Positions 51,910 through 61,104 are shown, counted from the first letter of the stretch. The stretch is 64,000 nt of DNA from Teredinibacter haidensis (GCF_014211975.1 NZ_CP060084.1:558001-622000), one strand, 5' to 3'. Made by a program: numbers and translations. Notes: generated by a model from the sequence alone, not told the origin.

Positions 51910-52362
51910 ATGTCAATTTTATTAAATATTCGGAAATTATTGGGTTTGACTCAAGTCTATCCAGACTTTGGAATTTACTATATCAAGCAGCGCAAGCAAG
52001 GTGAAGATGCTCTTGCTTGCGTCGCTATGCTGCTTAATTACCATGGTCAAAACGTGTCGTTTTCAGTTTTTAAAAATAAATATAGTCATTTTAGAAATAT
52101 TTCATCGATAAATAAACTAAAAGAACTTTGTGACTTAAACGGCTTGCACATGCAATATTTTGACGGGAATTTCATTGAGATAAAGAATGTTGATTTACCC
52201 TGTATTATTCGATGGCGAATGAATAGATATGCTGTGCTCTTAAAAGTTAATCATGAAACATTTTATGTTTTTGATCCTGCCTGCAAAAGATATTCATATC
52301 ACCAGTATGAGGTGGAATGTTACTATTGCGAAAGTGCACTAGTTGTTTGCTCGCAAGAATAA
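51910..52362 (+). CDS. Stand-alone C39 peptidase-like domain, catalytically dead
   Basis: A 150-residue protein that aligns with the C39 domain of the exporter in this cluster. Where the exporter has AECGLACLGM, this protein has GEDALACVAM, so the catalytic Cys is Asp33. Where the exporter has LNHFVVL, this has MNRYAVL, so the catalytic His is Arg106. The third residue, Asp122 (VFDPACK), is kept. C39-like domains that lost the Cys (as in HlyB) bind substrates without cutting. Here it may hold the leader and present the precursor to the tailoring enzymes. Binding is inference; the substitutions are seen directly. Confidence 0.82.
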   Translation: MSILLNIRKLLGLTQVYPDFGIYYIKQRKQGEDALACVAMLLNYHGQNVSFSVFKNKYSHFRNISSINKLKELCDLNGLHMQYFDGNFIEIKNVDLPCIIRWRMNRYAVLLKVNHETFYVFDPACKRYSYHQYEVECYYCESALVVCSQE

Positions 52363-52407
52363 CCAAACGAGCTGGAGTCCGAAATATACACCGGAAGTGA
52401 AAATTCT

Positions 52408-53616
52408 ATGAAAATACTTTTTATCGCACCTTCATTACCCATCAACAACGGAGCTGGCCATGCAATAAGAAGCTACCATGTTTACACGGAACTTTGCGGC
52501 TTCGCTGATGTCGACGTGCTGTCTTCTAATCCCAACGGTGTGAGTTATCCATTAGCAAAAGAGTTTAGGGAAAATCATTCGTATATGGGGCATATAGATA
52601 TAGGCTGGAAAGAGTATTTTTTTGGCTTTAAAAAGCGGTTACATCGCAAGCTAAAAAAGATACTAAATGAAGGTTGTTATGATTACGTATTTATAAGATA
52701 TTACAATACAGCGTTGCGCTTAGGGGCGTTAAAACTAAAGAATCTAATTTTAGATTGTGATGACTGCTACATGGAATTGCTTGTGCAGCAGAATTCAGAG
52801 CTAGAGTTGAAAAAAATTGCAAAATTAAAAAAGAATTTATCATTTAAATTCCGATGCTACAATTATCAAAGGAACCTTAAAAAGGTTAGAAAAGTTATCT
52901 TTTCAAAGCAAAGCTCACAAATATCATGGAGAAGTAATTTCACATTGGTACCTAACAAAATTGCGTACCGACCTTTTTCAATCCCAGCATCAATAAATAA
53001 GAAAGCCATTAAAGAAAATGTCAAAATACTATTTATTGGAGTGTTAAATTATGCGCCAAATTACGAGGGCCTATATCATTTTGTAACTAACATTTGGCCC
53101 AGAGTTTTTGATGAGTGTCCACAAGCAAAACTTAAAATCGTCGGTTCAGGTTTGCCGGAAGAATATTTTCTCAAATGGAAGAATGATTGCAGCATTGAAT
53201 TGTGTGGATACGTACACGATATTGAGAATGTCTATAAAGATATAGATATTGCTATTGCCCCTGTATATAAAGGGAGTGGTACGCACATAAAAGTAATGGA
53301 GTCTCTATTAAGAGGCAAAACTATGGTGATTTCGCCTCTTGCTCACAGAGGGTTCGAAGATTCATTGCTTGATAGTGAAGCTCTCTTTGTAGCCCCTAGC
53401 GTTGAGTCGTATGCGAAATGTTTGATTAATCTTATAAAAGATAAAGAAATGCGAATAACTATGGGAAATATAGGTCGTAAGGCTGTCATTGCTAACCATA
53501 CTCTTGGAGAATGTTCTTTGAAATTTAAAGAGATTATCTACAATCTTTCTTTAATAGAAGGCAAGCGGGCTTCACGTACTGATAGTCAAACGATTCTAGC
53601 AGAAGTATATGAATAA
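52408..53616 (+). CDS. Glycosyltransferase, GT4-like (GT-B fold)
   Basis: A 402-residue cytoplasmic glycosyltransferase. The N-terminus has ILFIAPSLPINNGAGHAIRS, as in GT4 acceptor domains. The C-terminal donor domain has VKILFIGVLNYAPNYEGL, KLKIVGSGLPEEYF, IDIAIAPVYKGSGTHIKVME and LLRGKTMVISPLAHRG, with the Glu used by GT4 retaining enzymes. It is 45 bp after the dead C39 gene and overlaps the FkbM gene by 8 bp. It may attach a sugar to the peptide core or to another cluster product; the acceptor is unknown. Confidence 0.88.
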   Translation: MKILFIAPSLPINNGAGHAIRSYHVYTELCGFADVDVLSSNPNGVSYPLAKEFRENHSYMGHIDIGWKEYFFGFKKRLHRKLKKILNEGCYDYVFIRYYNTALRLGALKLKNLILDCDDCYMELLVQQNSELELKKIAKLKKNLSFKFRCYNYQRNLKKVRKVIFSKQSSQISWRSNFTLVPNKIAYRPFSIPASINKKAIKENVKILFIGVLNYAPNYEGLYHFVTNIWPRVFDECPQAKLKIVGSGLPEEYFLKWKNDCSIELCGYVHDIENVYKDIDIAIAPVYKGSGTHIKVMESLLRGKTMVISPLAHRGFEDSLLDSEALFVAPSVESYAKCLINLIKDKEMRITMGNIGRKAVIANHTLGECSLKFKEIIYNLSLIEGKRASRTDSQTILAEVYE

Positions 53617-54556
53617 AAGAATGTGCGCTAATGTAGATGAACACAACTGTTCCGGATTCTTAACTCATCGAGACGATGTTCAGTTAGCAGATAATATCCG
53701 TAATGTATTGCACCGTTTTTTTATTGAGGATGATAGATCCGAAGATGTTCATGATCTAGAGTTAACTAATCGACGTGAAGATGTTTTTGTTTCGTATATC
53801 GAGGATCGGATAAACAATGCAAATTGCTACGATAAGGATCTTATTATATTAAGCGCTTTTAAAAATGATGAAGATTTGATTTTAGATATTGGAGCAAATT
53901 GGGGCTATTCCGTAGCTGATTTGTGGTCCTATGGTGCTGGTACACGAATACTTTCATTTGAACCGGTAAAATTTTACGCTCCGTTACTGGAAAAAATTAA
54001 AGAAATGAGACCTGGTAAATATGAATACAAGCTGGTTGCATTATTTGACGAGCCTTCAACGTTAAAATTCGTAGTTCCGGTTGTCAATAATCTTCCGGTC
54101 TTCGCCTTGTCAACCGCTGTGAATAACCCAAATATTGAGTTCATGGTTAAAGATATCTGCTTTCATATTAAAAATTATATGAAAGCAGATGACTGGATTA
54201 ATGTTCGTATGCATGAGTTTCTGGCTCCTGTAGATACTCTAGATAATCAATTGAAAATTATAAAAAGTAATTTTTCCTGGAAGCAGATTTCCGCAATTAA
54301 AATTGATGTAGAAGGTTTAGAGTATTATGTTCTAAAAGGCGGTTTTGACACTATTGTCGAGTATTGTCCGCTAATTATGATAGAGGATGGTAATCGTAAT
54401 AAAGAGGTAACAGAATTTCTTGAAAAGATAAATTATATATTTGCTGTTAGGTTAAATGAAAAGTTAGTATTTTCAGACGTTATGGATGATCGTGTTAATG
54501 GTTTTTTTGTGCACTCAAGTAAGATTGAGGAATACAAAAATTTAGGGATCTTGTAA
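53609..54556 (+). CDS. FkbM-family methyltransferase
   Basis: A 315-residue SAM-dependent methyltransferase. SAM motif I is LILDIGANWGYSVADL, motif II includes ILSFEPVKFY, and the family mark is ISAIKIDVEGLEYYVLKG. FkbM enzymes mostly O-methylate sugars or hydroxyls. The first 75 residues are an acidic lead typical of the family. Its position between two glycosyltransferases and its overlap with the GT4 gene suggest that it methylates the sugar or the peptide. Confidence 0.9.
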   Translation: MNKRMCANVDEHNCSGFLTHRDDVQLADNIRNVLHRFFIEDDRSEDVHDLELTNRREDVFVSYIEDRINNANCYDKDLIILSAFKNDEDLILDIGANWGYSVADLWSYGAGTRILSFEPVKFYAPLLEKIKEMRPGKYEYKLVALFDEPSTLKFVVPVVNNLPVFALSTAVNNPNIEFMVKDICFHIKNYMKADDWINVRMHEFLAPVDTLDNQLKIIKSNFSWKQISAIKIDVEGLEYYVLKGGFDTIVEYCPLIMIEDGNRNKEVTEFLEKINYIFAVRLNEKLVFSDVMDDRVNGFFVHSSKIEEYKNLGIL

Positions 54557-54580
54557 AAAATAGAGGGAGCTTCAGTAAAT

Positions 54581-56320
54581 ATGCAATATATAGATTTATT
54601 TCATGTTCTTAAAAATGAATGGGCTTCATTTGAAGCAAATAAAATATCTGGGTTAAAAACTGCGTGGCTATCTCCAAAATTTAATGGTGATAAGGTCTCT
54701 TTTGCCCAGCAATTTTCATTTGCCATTCCAGGTACTAACTGTCTCAGTAAGCTTACTTTTAATAGAGACGAAAAAGTTCAACTATTAGCAGAGCGATACG
54801 GCGGCAAGGGTATTGGCCTAAACGGAGGAGGTGCCCGTTGTGGAACATTCGGTAGTTTCCAGTTGAAAGGCATAGGAGCAAATATTCTTGCTGGAGATCA
54901 CGATGACTTAGTTCATGCTTACGGCGGGCTTGATGCGCGATCGGCAATATGCGAGGTAATATTTACAAATGTAATGTCAAAAGTACTTCCTATTGGTGTG
55001 GTTGATATCTATGGGATCATTTTTACTGGGGTGGATACTGCAATTGACCCAATTACAAAGGAAAAATGTTGGGGTTCGATTCTAGTAAGAGAAGCATGTG
55101 TTCGGCCGGCACATTTTTTACCTGCAGCTGGTTTCTTACCATGCTCGGAATATCAAAAGCAAATAAGGCCTGATTTTGCACGAACAAAAATTGTGAATCA
55201 AAATTTAGCAGAAATGTTCGCTTCTCCCAATGAGTTTATTATGTTTTTGGGAAGCTTTTTGAGTAAATGTGCGAATCAAATGGCATTTGCAAGGGTTGCT
55301 AGGGCTATGCACTCTACATTGAGTCCATCAAATTTCTCAATAGACGGTCGTTGGTTAGATTTATGTCTATCTACATTTTTGAGTGGAGGAGAAAATTTCG
55401 GATCGTCAAGTATATTTTATAATGAGGCCGGTGAGCCACTTTTATTTTGTATCGAGCTACTTTATACATATGGGAAAATGAATGATTTGGTGTTAAATCC
55501 TAATTCGTTAGCTTCATACTATAACGAGCAACTTGATGCCTATTGTAGCCTTCATCTTGGGTATGTATTTGGTTTGCCATTTGAAAAAATATGCGATAAA
55601 TATAAGCAAGATCTAGAATTATTTAAATCATTGGTAATGTTAGTAATAAATGGTGCGAAGTATGTAAGTCGTAATTATCCTGAACCCAATCCATCTGATC
55701 CGATTGTAAGTTTGATTCTTGGAGTATATATATCACTTGAGGATCGATTAGCCGGACTAAGAATGGTAGAGGCATCCGGTCTGAACAAGTTAAATTCAGA
55801 GAAAATAATCAATGTATTTAGAAACTTGATTCAAGGCCTCGCGACAGAGGATGAAAGTACTGAGCTAGACTTTACTCTCAGATGTAGCATACTTGCGATC
55901 AAGCGGGCGGTATTGCCAGGAATGTTTTATTTGTTACTTGTAGACAAAGAAATAAGCGAACTTTGCATGAATGGCACACCTGATGAAATCGAAAATACCA
56001 TTGATTTTTACGACTGGGCCGCAGACTGGGTGTTTGACTATAATAATGGTAAAGATATTACAATATATAGATCTAAAGAATTTCACGTTGAGCTTAAGGT
56101 CGAGTCTAATAGATTTTTGATCCACGAAATCGCGAATAATCAGACATCGGAATTCGTCACTTTAAGTGAATCGCTAAATGGGGCAGAAGAATTATTTGGA
56201 TTCGCAAGTAAAAGTATTAAAGGGTTTTTTTATAAAAATTACTATAACAAACTATCAATTCTTTCTCGCTATTTATGTTCCGGTTCAAGTAAAGAGGGCG
56301 CTCTTCATGCAGCAGAATGA
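54581..56320 (+). CDS. Remote SelO/YdiU-like pseudokinase (possible AMPylator), 579 residues
   Basis: Several segments follow the order of SelO/YdiU: FGSFQLKGIGAN (SelO QLKGAGPT), RSAICEVIFTNVMSKVLPIG (SRxxExxxxxAMxxLGIP), WGSILVREACVRPAHF (xVLTRVAPSHIRFG) and HSTLSPSNFSIDGRWLDL (HGVMNTDNMSIxGxTIDYG). The Asn and Asp of the last motif are kept, but NTD is replaced by SPS. SelO uses ATP with flipped orientation to AMPylate proteins. Overall similarity is low and the C-terminal 250 residues have no named match. It may AMPylate, phosphorylate or otherwise activate the peptide. Microcin proteins MceJ/MchC of similar size should be compared. Confidence 0.6.
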   Translation: MQYIDLFHVLKNEWASFEANKISGLKTAWLSPKFNGDKVSFAQQFSFAIPGTNCLSKLTFNRDEKVQLLAERYGGKGIGLNGGGARCGTFGSFQLKGIGANILAGDHDDLVHAYGGLDARSAICEVIFTNVMSKVLPIGVVDIYGIIFTGVDTAIDPITKEKCWGSILVREACVRPAHFLPAAGFLPCSEYQKQIRPDFARTKIVNQNLAEMFASPNEFIMFLGSFLSKCANQMAFARVARAMHSTLSPSNFSIDGRWLDLCLSTFLSGGENFGSSSIFYNEAGEPLLFCIELLYTYGKMNDLVLNPNSLASYYNEQLDAYCSLHLGYVFGLPFEKICDKYKQDLELFKSLVMLVINGAKYVSRNYPEPNPSDPIVSLILGVYISLEDRLAGLRMVEASGLNKLNSEKIINVFRNLIQGLATEDESTELDFTLRCSILAIKRAVLPGMFYLLLVDKEISELCMNGTPDEIENTIDFYDWAADWVFDYNNGKDITIYRSKEFHVELKVESNRFLIHEIANNQTSEFVTLSESLNGAEELFGFASKSIKGFFYKNYYNKLSILSRYLCSGSSKEGALHAAE

Positions 56321-57518
56321 AAAAGTATCAGATAACCTTCTAGATATAATGCGTATCCGAACTGATAATAATTTGGATACTCCTGCAGAATTGCAATCAA
56401 GAATTATGAATGCTATTTATAGCGATAACATTAAAATATTTAAAAATGAAAACGGTGATCCTATCGGATATGTGGCTTGGGCTAGAGTGAAGCGAGAGAC
56501 GCTTAATTATTTGACAAAGGTACAATCATTGCCAAGCTTTTCATATGAGTGGCGCGAGGGAAGGATAAAGCTTTTTTTTGATTTGGTTTTGAGCTATGAA
56601 TGGCGACGTCAGGCGAGAGATTGTTTTAACTTATTTTTAAGAGAGCATAGATTTTTTGCGTATTATCGAAAAAATAGGTTGAAAATATGTATGCATACTT
56701 ATAGTAGGGCGAGCGGATATTTTTGGCACTACAAGTTAGTTAATCCGAAGCGGAAAAAAATCTTTAAGTCATGTTTGGGTATGAGTAGTAAAAGTAGTAA
56801 TGTTACATATATTAAATATATCAACATGGATAAGGATGTCGAAAAGCGATTTTTAATAAGTAAATTGTTGTCTAAATTTCCTTATGCATCTCAGCGTATT
56901 CAAGGGGTCATGGTTAACGATCAGAATATTTCTATAGAAAATTATCTGAAATTTGGATTTCAGTCATATCTCAAGAAGCTGCCTGTTAATCGTCAAAATG
57001 GGGTGCTTGGCTGTTGGATAGCACATATAAAAGCTTTAGAAAGCATTACCGAAACGGACGGTATTACGGTTGTTCTTGAGGATGATTTTGTGTGCAAAGA
57101 AGGATTTTTTGAAAAAGCGTTAAAAATGATCAAAGAATTTGATAAAGATTTTGATGTGATAGTGTTTGATCCTAGTGGGGGTGGCCCACTAGATCGTCAC
57201 TCGATAGGATCGGATATGTATGATGTTGATGGATATAGTAGTCCAGAATATGTCGGAAGCCACTGTTTGTTTTATAACAACAAAAGCGTTAAAAGAATAC
57301 TCAAAACAATTTTAAGCTCATTTGTGACGGATTTTGATGGCTTTCTATTTAAAGATCAGACTATAAATTCATATGTATTTTATACCGGAGAGTCGTGTAG
57401 TATTTATTACTATTCCGACACCTGTGGCATTGGCGACCAGACTAGTTTATGGTATGGAATCGCAAACTGGATAGACTTTGTTTGTGACTGGAAGAGTGAT
57501 GTAGAGAAAATGGCATAG
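56307..57518 (+). CDS. HlyC-like acyltransferase domain fused to a GT25 glycosyltransferase
   Basis: A 404-residue fusion from the ATG at 56307 (AAAGAGGG 8 nt upstream; a longer frame to 56178 is not needed). Residues about 20-150 follow toxin-activating acyltransferases: GDPIGYVAWARVKRETLNYL, EGRIKLFFDLVLSY, ICMHTYSRASGYFWHYK. The catalytic His of HlyC is not evident. Residues 175-400 are GT25-like: GVLGCWIAHIKALE, GITVVLEDDFVCKEGF and DQTINSYVFYTGE. HlyC-like MceI in microcin E492 links a modified siderophore to the peptide, so a peptide-tailoring role is plausible. It overlaps the SelO-like gene by 14 bp. Confidence 0.78.
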   Translation: MQQNEKVSDNLLDIMRIRTDNNLDTPAELQSRIMNAIYSDNIKIFKNENGDPIGYVAWARVKRETLNYLTKVQSLPSFSYEWREGRIKLFFDLVLSYEWRRQARDCFNLFLREHRFFAYYRKNRLKICMHTYSRASGYFWHYKLVNPKRKKIFKSCLGMSSKSSNVTYIKYINMDKDVEKRFLISKLLSKFPYASQRIQGVMVNDQNISIENYLKFGFQSYLKKLPVNRQNGVLGCWIAHIKALESITETDGITVVLEDDFVCKEGFFEKALKMIKEFDKDFDVIVFDPSGGGPLDRHSIGSDMYDVDGYSSPEYVGSHCLFYNNKSVKRILKTILSSFVTDFDGFLFKDQTINSYVFYTGESCSIYYYSDTCGIGDQTSLWYGIANWIDFVCDWKSDVEKMA

Positions 57519-58420
57519 ACGTATAATGTTCTCTTCAGTTGAATAATATCGCGCTAGAATAAAGAGTTAAAAATTTATTCTTCAATCCGATTATACGGCA
57601 AAACAAATATTTGAAGTATGGTTTTCTATTGTCATTCCAAGCAAAGATAGGCCTGTATTAGCTGAAAGAGCCATTGCAAGTGTTAGGGCGCAGGGTTTTA
57701 ATGATTGTCAAGTGATATTGATTAATGATGGATCAAGTCAGTCATATGAAAAAATTAGAAATAAGATGGGCGCAAATTATTTATATTTAGAAAATAAATC
57801 GTCATTAGGTGTTTCTCAAGCAAGGAATCTGGGTATTGAAATAGCAAAATACGATTGGTATTGTTTTTAGATGACGATGACGAGCTTCGAGTCGGATATC
57901 TAAATAACTTAATCAGGTGCATTCACTTAAATCAACACATTGATTTTTTTTGGTGTGATGTAGTTGTTTATGCGTCTAGGCCAGATAAACAAATTTCGAG
58001 AATAGATAGAATATGGCCAAGAAAATACTGGAATGAGGACCATTTTTTTGCGACAGCACTTTCTGTTGCGACGAGTTATGGTCTGTGTGTTAGAAAGGAA
58101 AAGCTTATTGATATTGGTTTGTTTGATAAAGAATTTCCTGTCGGCGAGGATATGGACCTTATAATAAGGTTGCTTCAAAATCTTGTATTGCCTAAATCTA
58201 TCCCTTTCTTTGGAGTAAACAAATTTGAAACTACTAGTGAACGGCTTTCCTATGGGTTTAAAAGATATTCATCTGACAGGGTGTTTGAAAAAATATTATC
58301 GAAAAATAGTAAGTTTTTTTAGATCATAATTACTGCAAAGCGTTAACCATTTATTTTGCAGCTTCCGTTCATGCTGCTAACAAGGATTTTGAATCTGAAA
58401 AAGAACTATTAAAAGAATTG

Positions 58421-58981
58421 TTTAACCGCATAGCGTATATCTCGGGGGCTTGCCCCCGAGCTGGATAGCGTACAATGGCTTTAGCCATTGTGGGGTAGCC
58501 AACTTATGGAGTTACGTCGAAATACTCATCATGTGTATAGAATAATGTATCACTTTGTATGGATACCAAAATATAGGCATAAAGTTTTTGAAGAACCATT
58601 TCGAGCAGATTTGAAAGCCATTATCCAGAAGATCGGATATGACTACGATATAGAAATTGTGGAGCTTGAGATTCCAGTAGATCATATACATATGGTTGTA
58701 AGAGCTGAGCCTAAAGATTCACCATCAAGTATTATGCAGAAAATCAAAAGCTTATCGGCAAGAGAGTTTTTTCGAATACACCCACAAATAAGGCATAAAT
58801 ATTTCTGGGGTGGCAAATTGTGGACTCAAAGCTACTTTGTCGAAACGATCGGAAATGCGAGTGAAAAAGTCATTCGCGAGTATGTTAAGAATCAACTTGA
58901 AGCTATGAATAAAGGTGAAGAAAACAGTAAGCAGCTGGGGCTCTTCTAAAAACTCGGTCGCTTGCGGCCGAGTTTTTTATA
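58421..58981 (+). mobile_element. IS200/IS605-family element, copy 2 (561 bp)
   Basis: Same length and ends as copy 1, opposite orientation. It inserted within the 3' part of the GT2 gene after ...GAATTG, with no target duplication, as IS200-type elements do. Confidence 0.92.
58506..58949 (+). CDS. tnpA: IS200-type transposase TnpA (HuH, copy 2)
   Basis: Identical in protein sequence to copy 1: HuH in VDHIHMVV, Tyr in the YVKNQ helix. The ATG at 58506 is the family start. The gene is intact, so this is a potentially active element. Confidence 0.93.
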   Translation: MELRRNTHHVYRIMYHFVWIPKYRHKVFEEPFRADLKAIIQKIGYDYDIEIVELEIPVDHIHMVVRAEPKDSPSSIMQKIKSLSAREFFRIHPQIRHKYFWGGKLWTQSYFVETIGNASEKVIREYVKNQLEAMNKGEENSKQLGLF

Positions 58982-59065
58982 ACTAAGAATTACAAAATGT
59001 ATTTTGAGTATAAGGTAAATACAATTATTAAAGGGGCTGGTTATCTTGTTGGGTCGGTAACTTAG

Positions 59066-59197
59066 TTTAAATTTTAATAAAGCAATATGTGCATTTTTTC
59101 TAAAAGCGACCGGATATCTATTGTTTAACACTGTGTCAATGAAAAATGTTTGGTTTAAAAATGAGTAATACATTATAAGTGTTGTTCGTTTTTATAT
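59066..59197. other. Short AT-rich spacer
   Basis: About 130 bp between the end of the GT2 gene and the IS66 remnant. Nothing recognisable. Confidence 0.4.
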
Positions 59198-59272
59198 AGC
59201 CTGACTGAAACGGCAAAAGCCAACGGCATAAATCCTTACGCTTACTTACGTGAAGTATTTGCTCGGTTGCCG
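59198..59272 (+). pseudogene. 3' remnant of an IS66-family transposase (TnpC)
   Basis: The 25 codons read SLTETAKANGINPYAYLREV, then FARLP, the characteristic C-terminal segment of IS66 TnpC. The fragment runs in frame into the following IS5-like transposase start, so an IS insertion cut the IS66 gene near its end. Confidence 0.8.
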
Positions 59273-60535
59273 GTAATGACCCCTCTCATAATGCTTGCGG
59301 ATGAACTCGATTGGTTAAAACTCGAATTGGAGTTAAAGCCATTTTATACGCTCGATAATGGCCGTCCTGCCTTGCCGATTCGCCTCATGGTAGGCTTGTT
59401 GATTCTAAAACAATTAGAAAACCTCAGTGATGAGCAAGTTGTTCTTCGATACAAGTGTAATCCTTGCTACCAATACTTTTGTGGTGCGCCAAGCTTTGTA
59501 AGCGCCTTTCCTTGTCACCCCAGTGACTTAAGTCGGTTTAGAAAGCGAATCGGTGCTGTTGGTGTAGAGTCAATCTTTTCGATGTCGCTTGAAATTCATG
59601 GTGATGCCATTGAAGAACCTGTTGTCAATGTGGACTCCACAGTTCAGGAAAAATTTATTACGTACCCAATCGATGAGAAACTCACTATAAAAATTATCAA
59701 TCGGTTAAATAAAATAGCTAAAATCCACGGTATTCAACAACGTCGAACTTTCGTTAAGGAGGTGAAAACCCTTCGTCTTCAGCTTCGTTTTTTTCCACAC
59801 GTAAAAAAGCGGCTAAACGGCTTCGTACCATCCTAGGGATCTTAATAAGAGAGTTACAGCGCTGTTTAACGGATGAGCAACATGCATTCTACGAAAAAGA
59901 TTTCCCACTTTATCAAAAAGTGGTGAAACAACAAAAAAGTGACAAAGATAAAATTTACAGTTAGCATGAGCCTCAAGTCTATAGCATTGCTAAGGGTAAA
60001 GATCACAAACCCTATGAGTACGGAACCAAGGCATCCATCGTATCAACAGCAAAAGGGGCATTATTTTTAGCGCGGTTAGCCACAAAGAGAATGTTCAGGA
60101 TAGCCACACGTTGGAAGAAGTTATTGATCTTGCGAATAGATATAGACAGCAACCGATTACCAAGGCTGTATGTGATCGAGGTTATGGCGGTGTTAAAGAA
60201 GCTGCAGGGGTAATGATCGTTTTACCGAAGAAGGCATTGAAGCGAGATAGTCGTTATCAGCGCGATCAAAAACGTAAAATGTGTCGACAGTGTGCAGCTA
60301 TAGAACCATTATTGGTCATCTAAAACAGCACTACAGGCTATCCAGAAATTACCTGAAACGTCACGTTGGCGACGCTATTAATCTTTCTATGGCCGCTTGT
60401 GCATGGAATTTGAAAAAATGGATCAATGCAATGCTGGAGACTATTCTTGTTGCCAAAAAATTGCGAAAACACCCTGTTTTTATCGATATATTAGCGTTTA
60501 TGGGAATGATTCTGTCGATGGGAAGAAGAATTTAG
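59273..60535 (+). pseudogene. IS5-like (DDE, IS1182-type) transposase, broken
   Basis: Fragments in consecutive frames: 59276-59836 has MTPLIMLADELDWLK, GRPALPIRLMVGLLILKQLE and the first catalytic Asp in VVNVDSTVQEKF. The next piece (59840-60110) reads IYS-stop-HEPQVYSIAKGKDHKPYE with a nonsense codon. 60111-60323 has VCDRGYGG and PKKALKRDSRYQRDQ. 60320-60535 ends LSMAACAWNLKKWINAML. Several frameshifts and one stop kill the gene. The catalytic Glu region near the end is distorted. Confidence 0.85.
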
Positions 60536-61056
60536 CGTGGGGGTAGAACTGAAAATGCTTACTTTGCCGATATTTGCTGGCCTTCGCATAAAAAAGAGGG
60601 GTTATGCAGGGGCGTCTAATTACTTGACAGTCCAGGTTGAAGACGAACACTGGGTCAACCAGTGGAACACAAATTAAGATTAATCCTACAGGCTCTAAAG
60701 GTGCCAGTGTCTTCCGGAGCACACAGTAGATATAAAAATCAAATCATTCGGAAGAATTTCCTGATTTTAGATTAGGTCGGTGTGAGCGGGTGGGGCGCCT
60801 GACATCTCATCCTGTCTTCATCGGGTGCCTTTTGATCAAAACAAGATTGATCGGTGTGGTTCAACTACAAAAATTGGGGTTTAGGCGGTAAACGATGTCG
60901 AGAATTTGGGGTAAGATACTAAGCTTGTTGGGGAAAAAGGGTGGTTTGTAATTCCTATACTCACTTTATTTTGACGCTGTACGCTGGGAGAATACTCCAG
61001 CTGGTTATCGCCGGTTGCAAGCAAGTAAAGTCACTTCATTTTCAATACGTAAATTG
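60536..61056. other. Gene-free stretch between IS remnant and the ABC fragment
   Basis: About 520 bp with no supported gene. It includes a terminator hairpin of unknown origin at its right end. It may be the remains of a promoter region for the following truncated gene and scars of several insertions. Confidence 0.4.
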
Positions 61057-61090
61057 ATGCGGAATCGTTTGGCGATTCCGCATTGTTTTT
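61057..61090 (+). terminator. Intrinsic terminator
   Basis: An 11-bp perfect stem (ATGCGGAATCG / CGATTCCGCAT), loop TTTGG, then TGTTTTTA. It ends just before the truncated ABC gene, so it belongs to a lost upstream gene on the plus strand. Confidence 0.88.
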
Positions 61091-61104
61091 ATTAAGGCAG
61101 ATCG

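Larger units (their letters stand above)
57571..59065 (+). pseudogene. GT2 glycosyltransferase, two T-run frameshifts and an IS200-like insertion
   Basis: Frame 1 (from 57571) has the GT2 start FSIVIPSKDRP, ILINDGSSQSY and GVSQARNLGIEIAKYDWY. The frame is lost at the T-run 57864-57868; one more T gives CFLDDDDELRVGYLNNLI with the DxD motif. A second run at 58314-58320 again needs one T to give FFLDHNYCKALTIYFAASV. IS200-like copy 2 then interrupts the gene at 58420/58421. Beyond 58981 the frame resumes TKNYKMYFEYKVNTIIKG and stops at 59065. Removing the insert restores the frame exactly. Either a dead gene, transcriptional slippage or homopolymer miscalls. Confidence 0.8.

Noticed and set aside
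43365..58981. Composite transposon made by the two IS200-like copies
   Set aside because: IS200-type elements move as single strands with fixed ends and do not normally mobilise DNA between inverted copies; no evidence of joint transfer.
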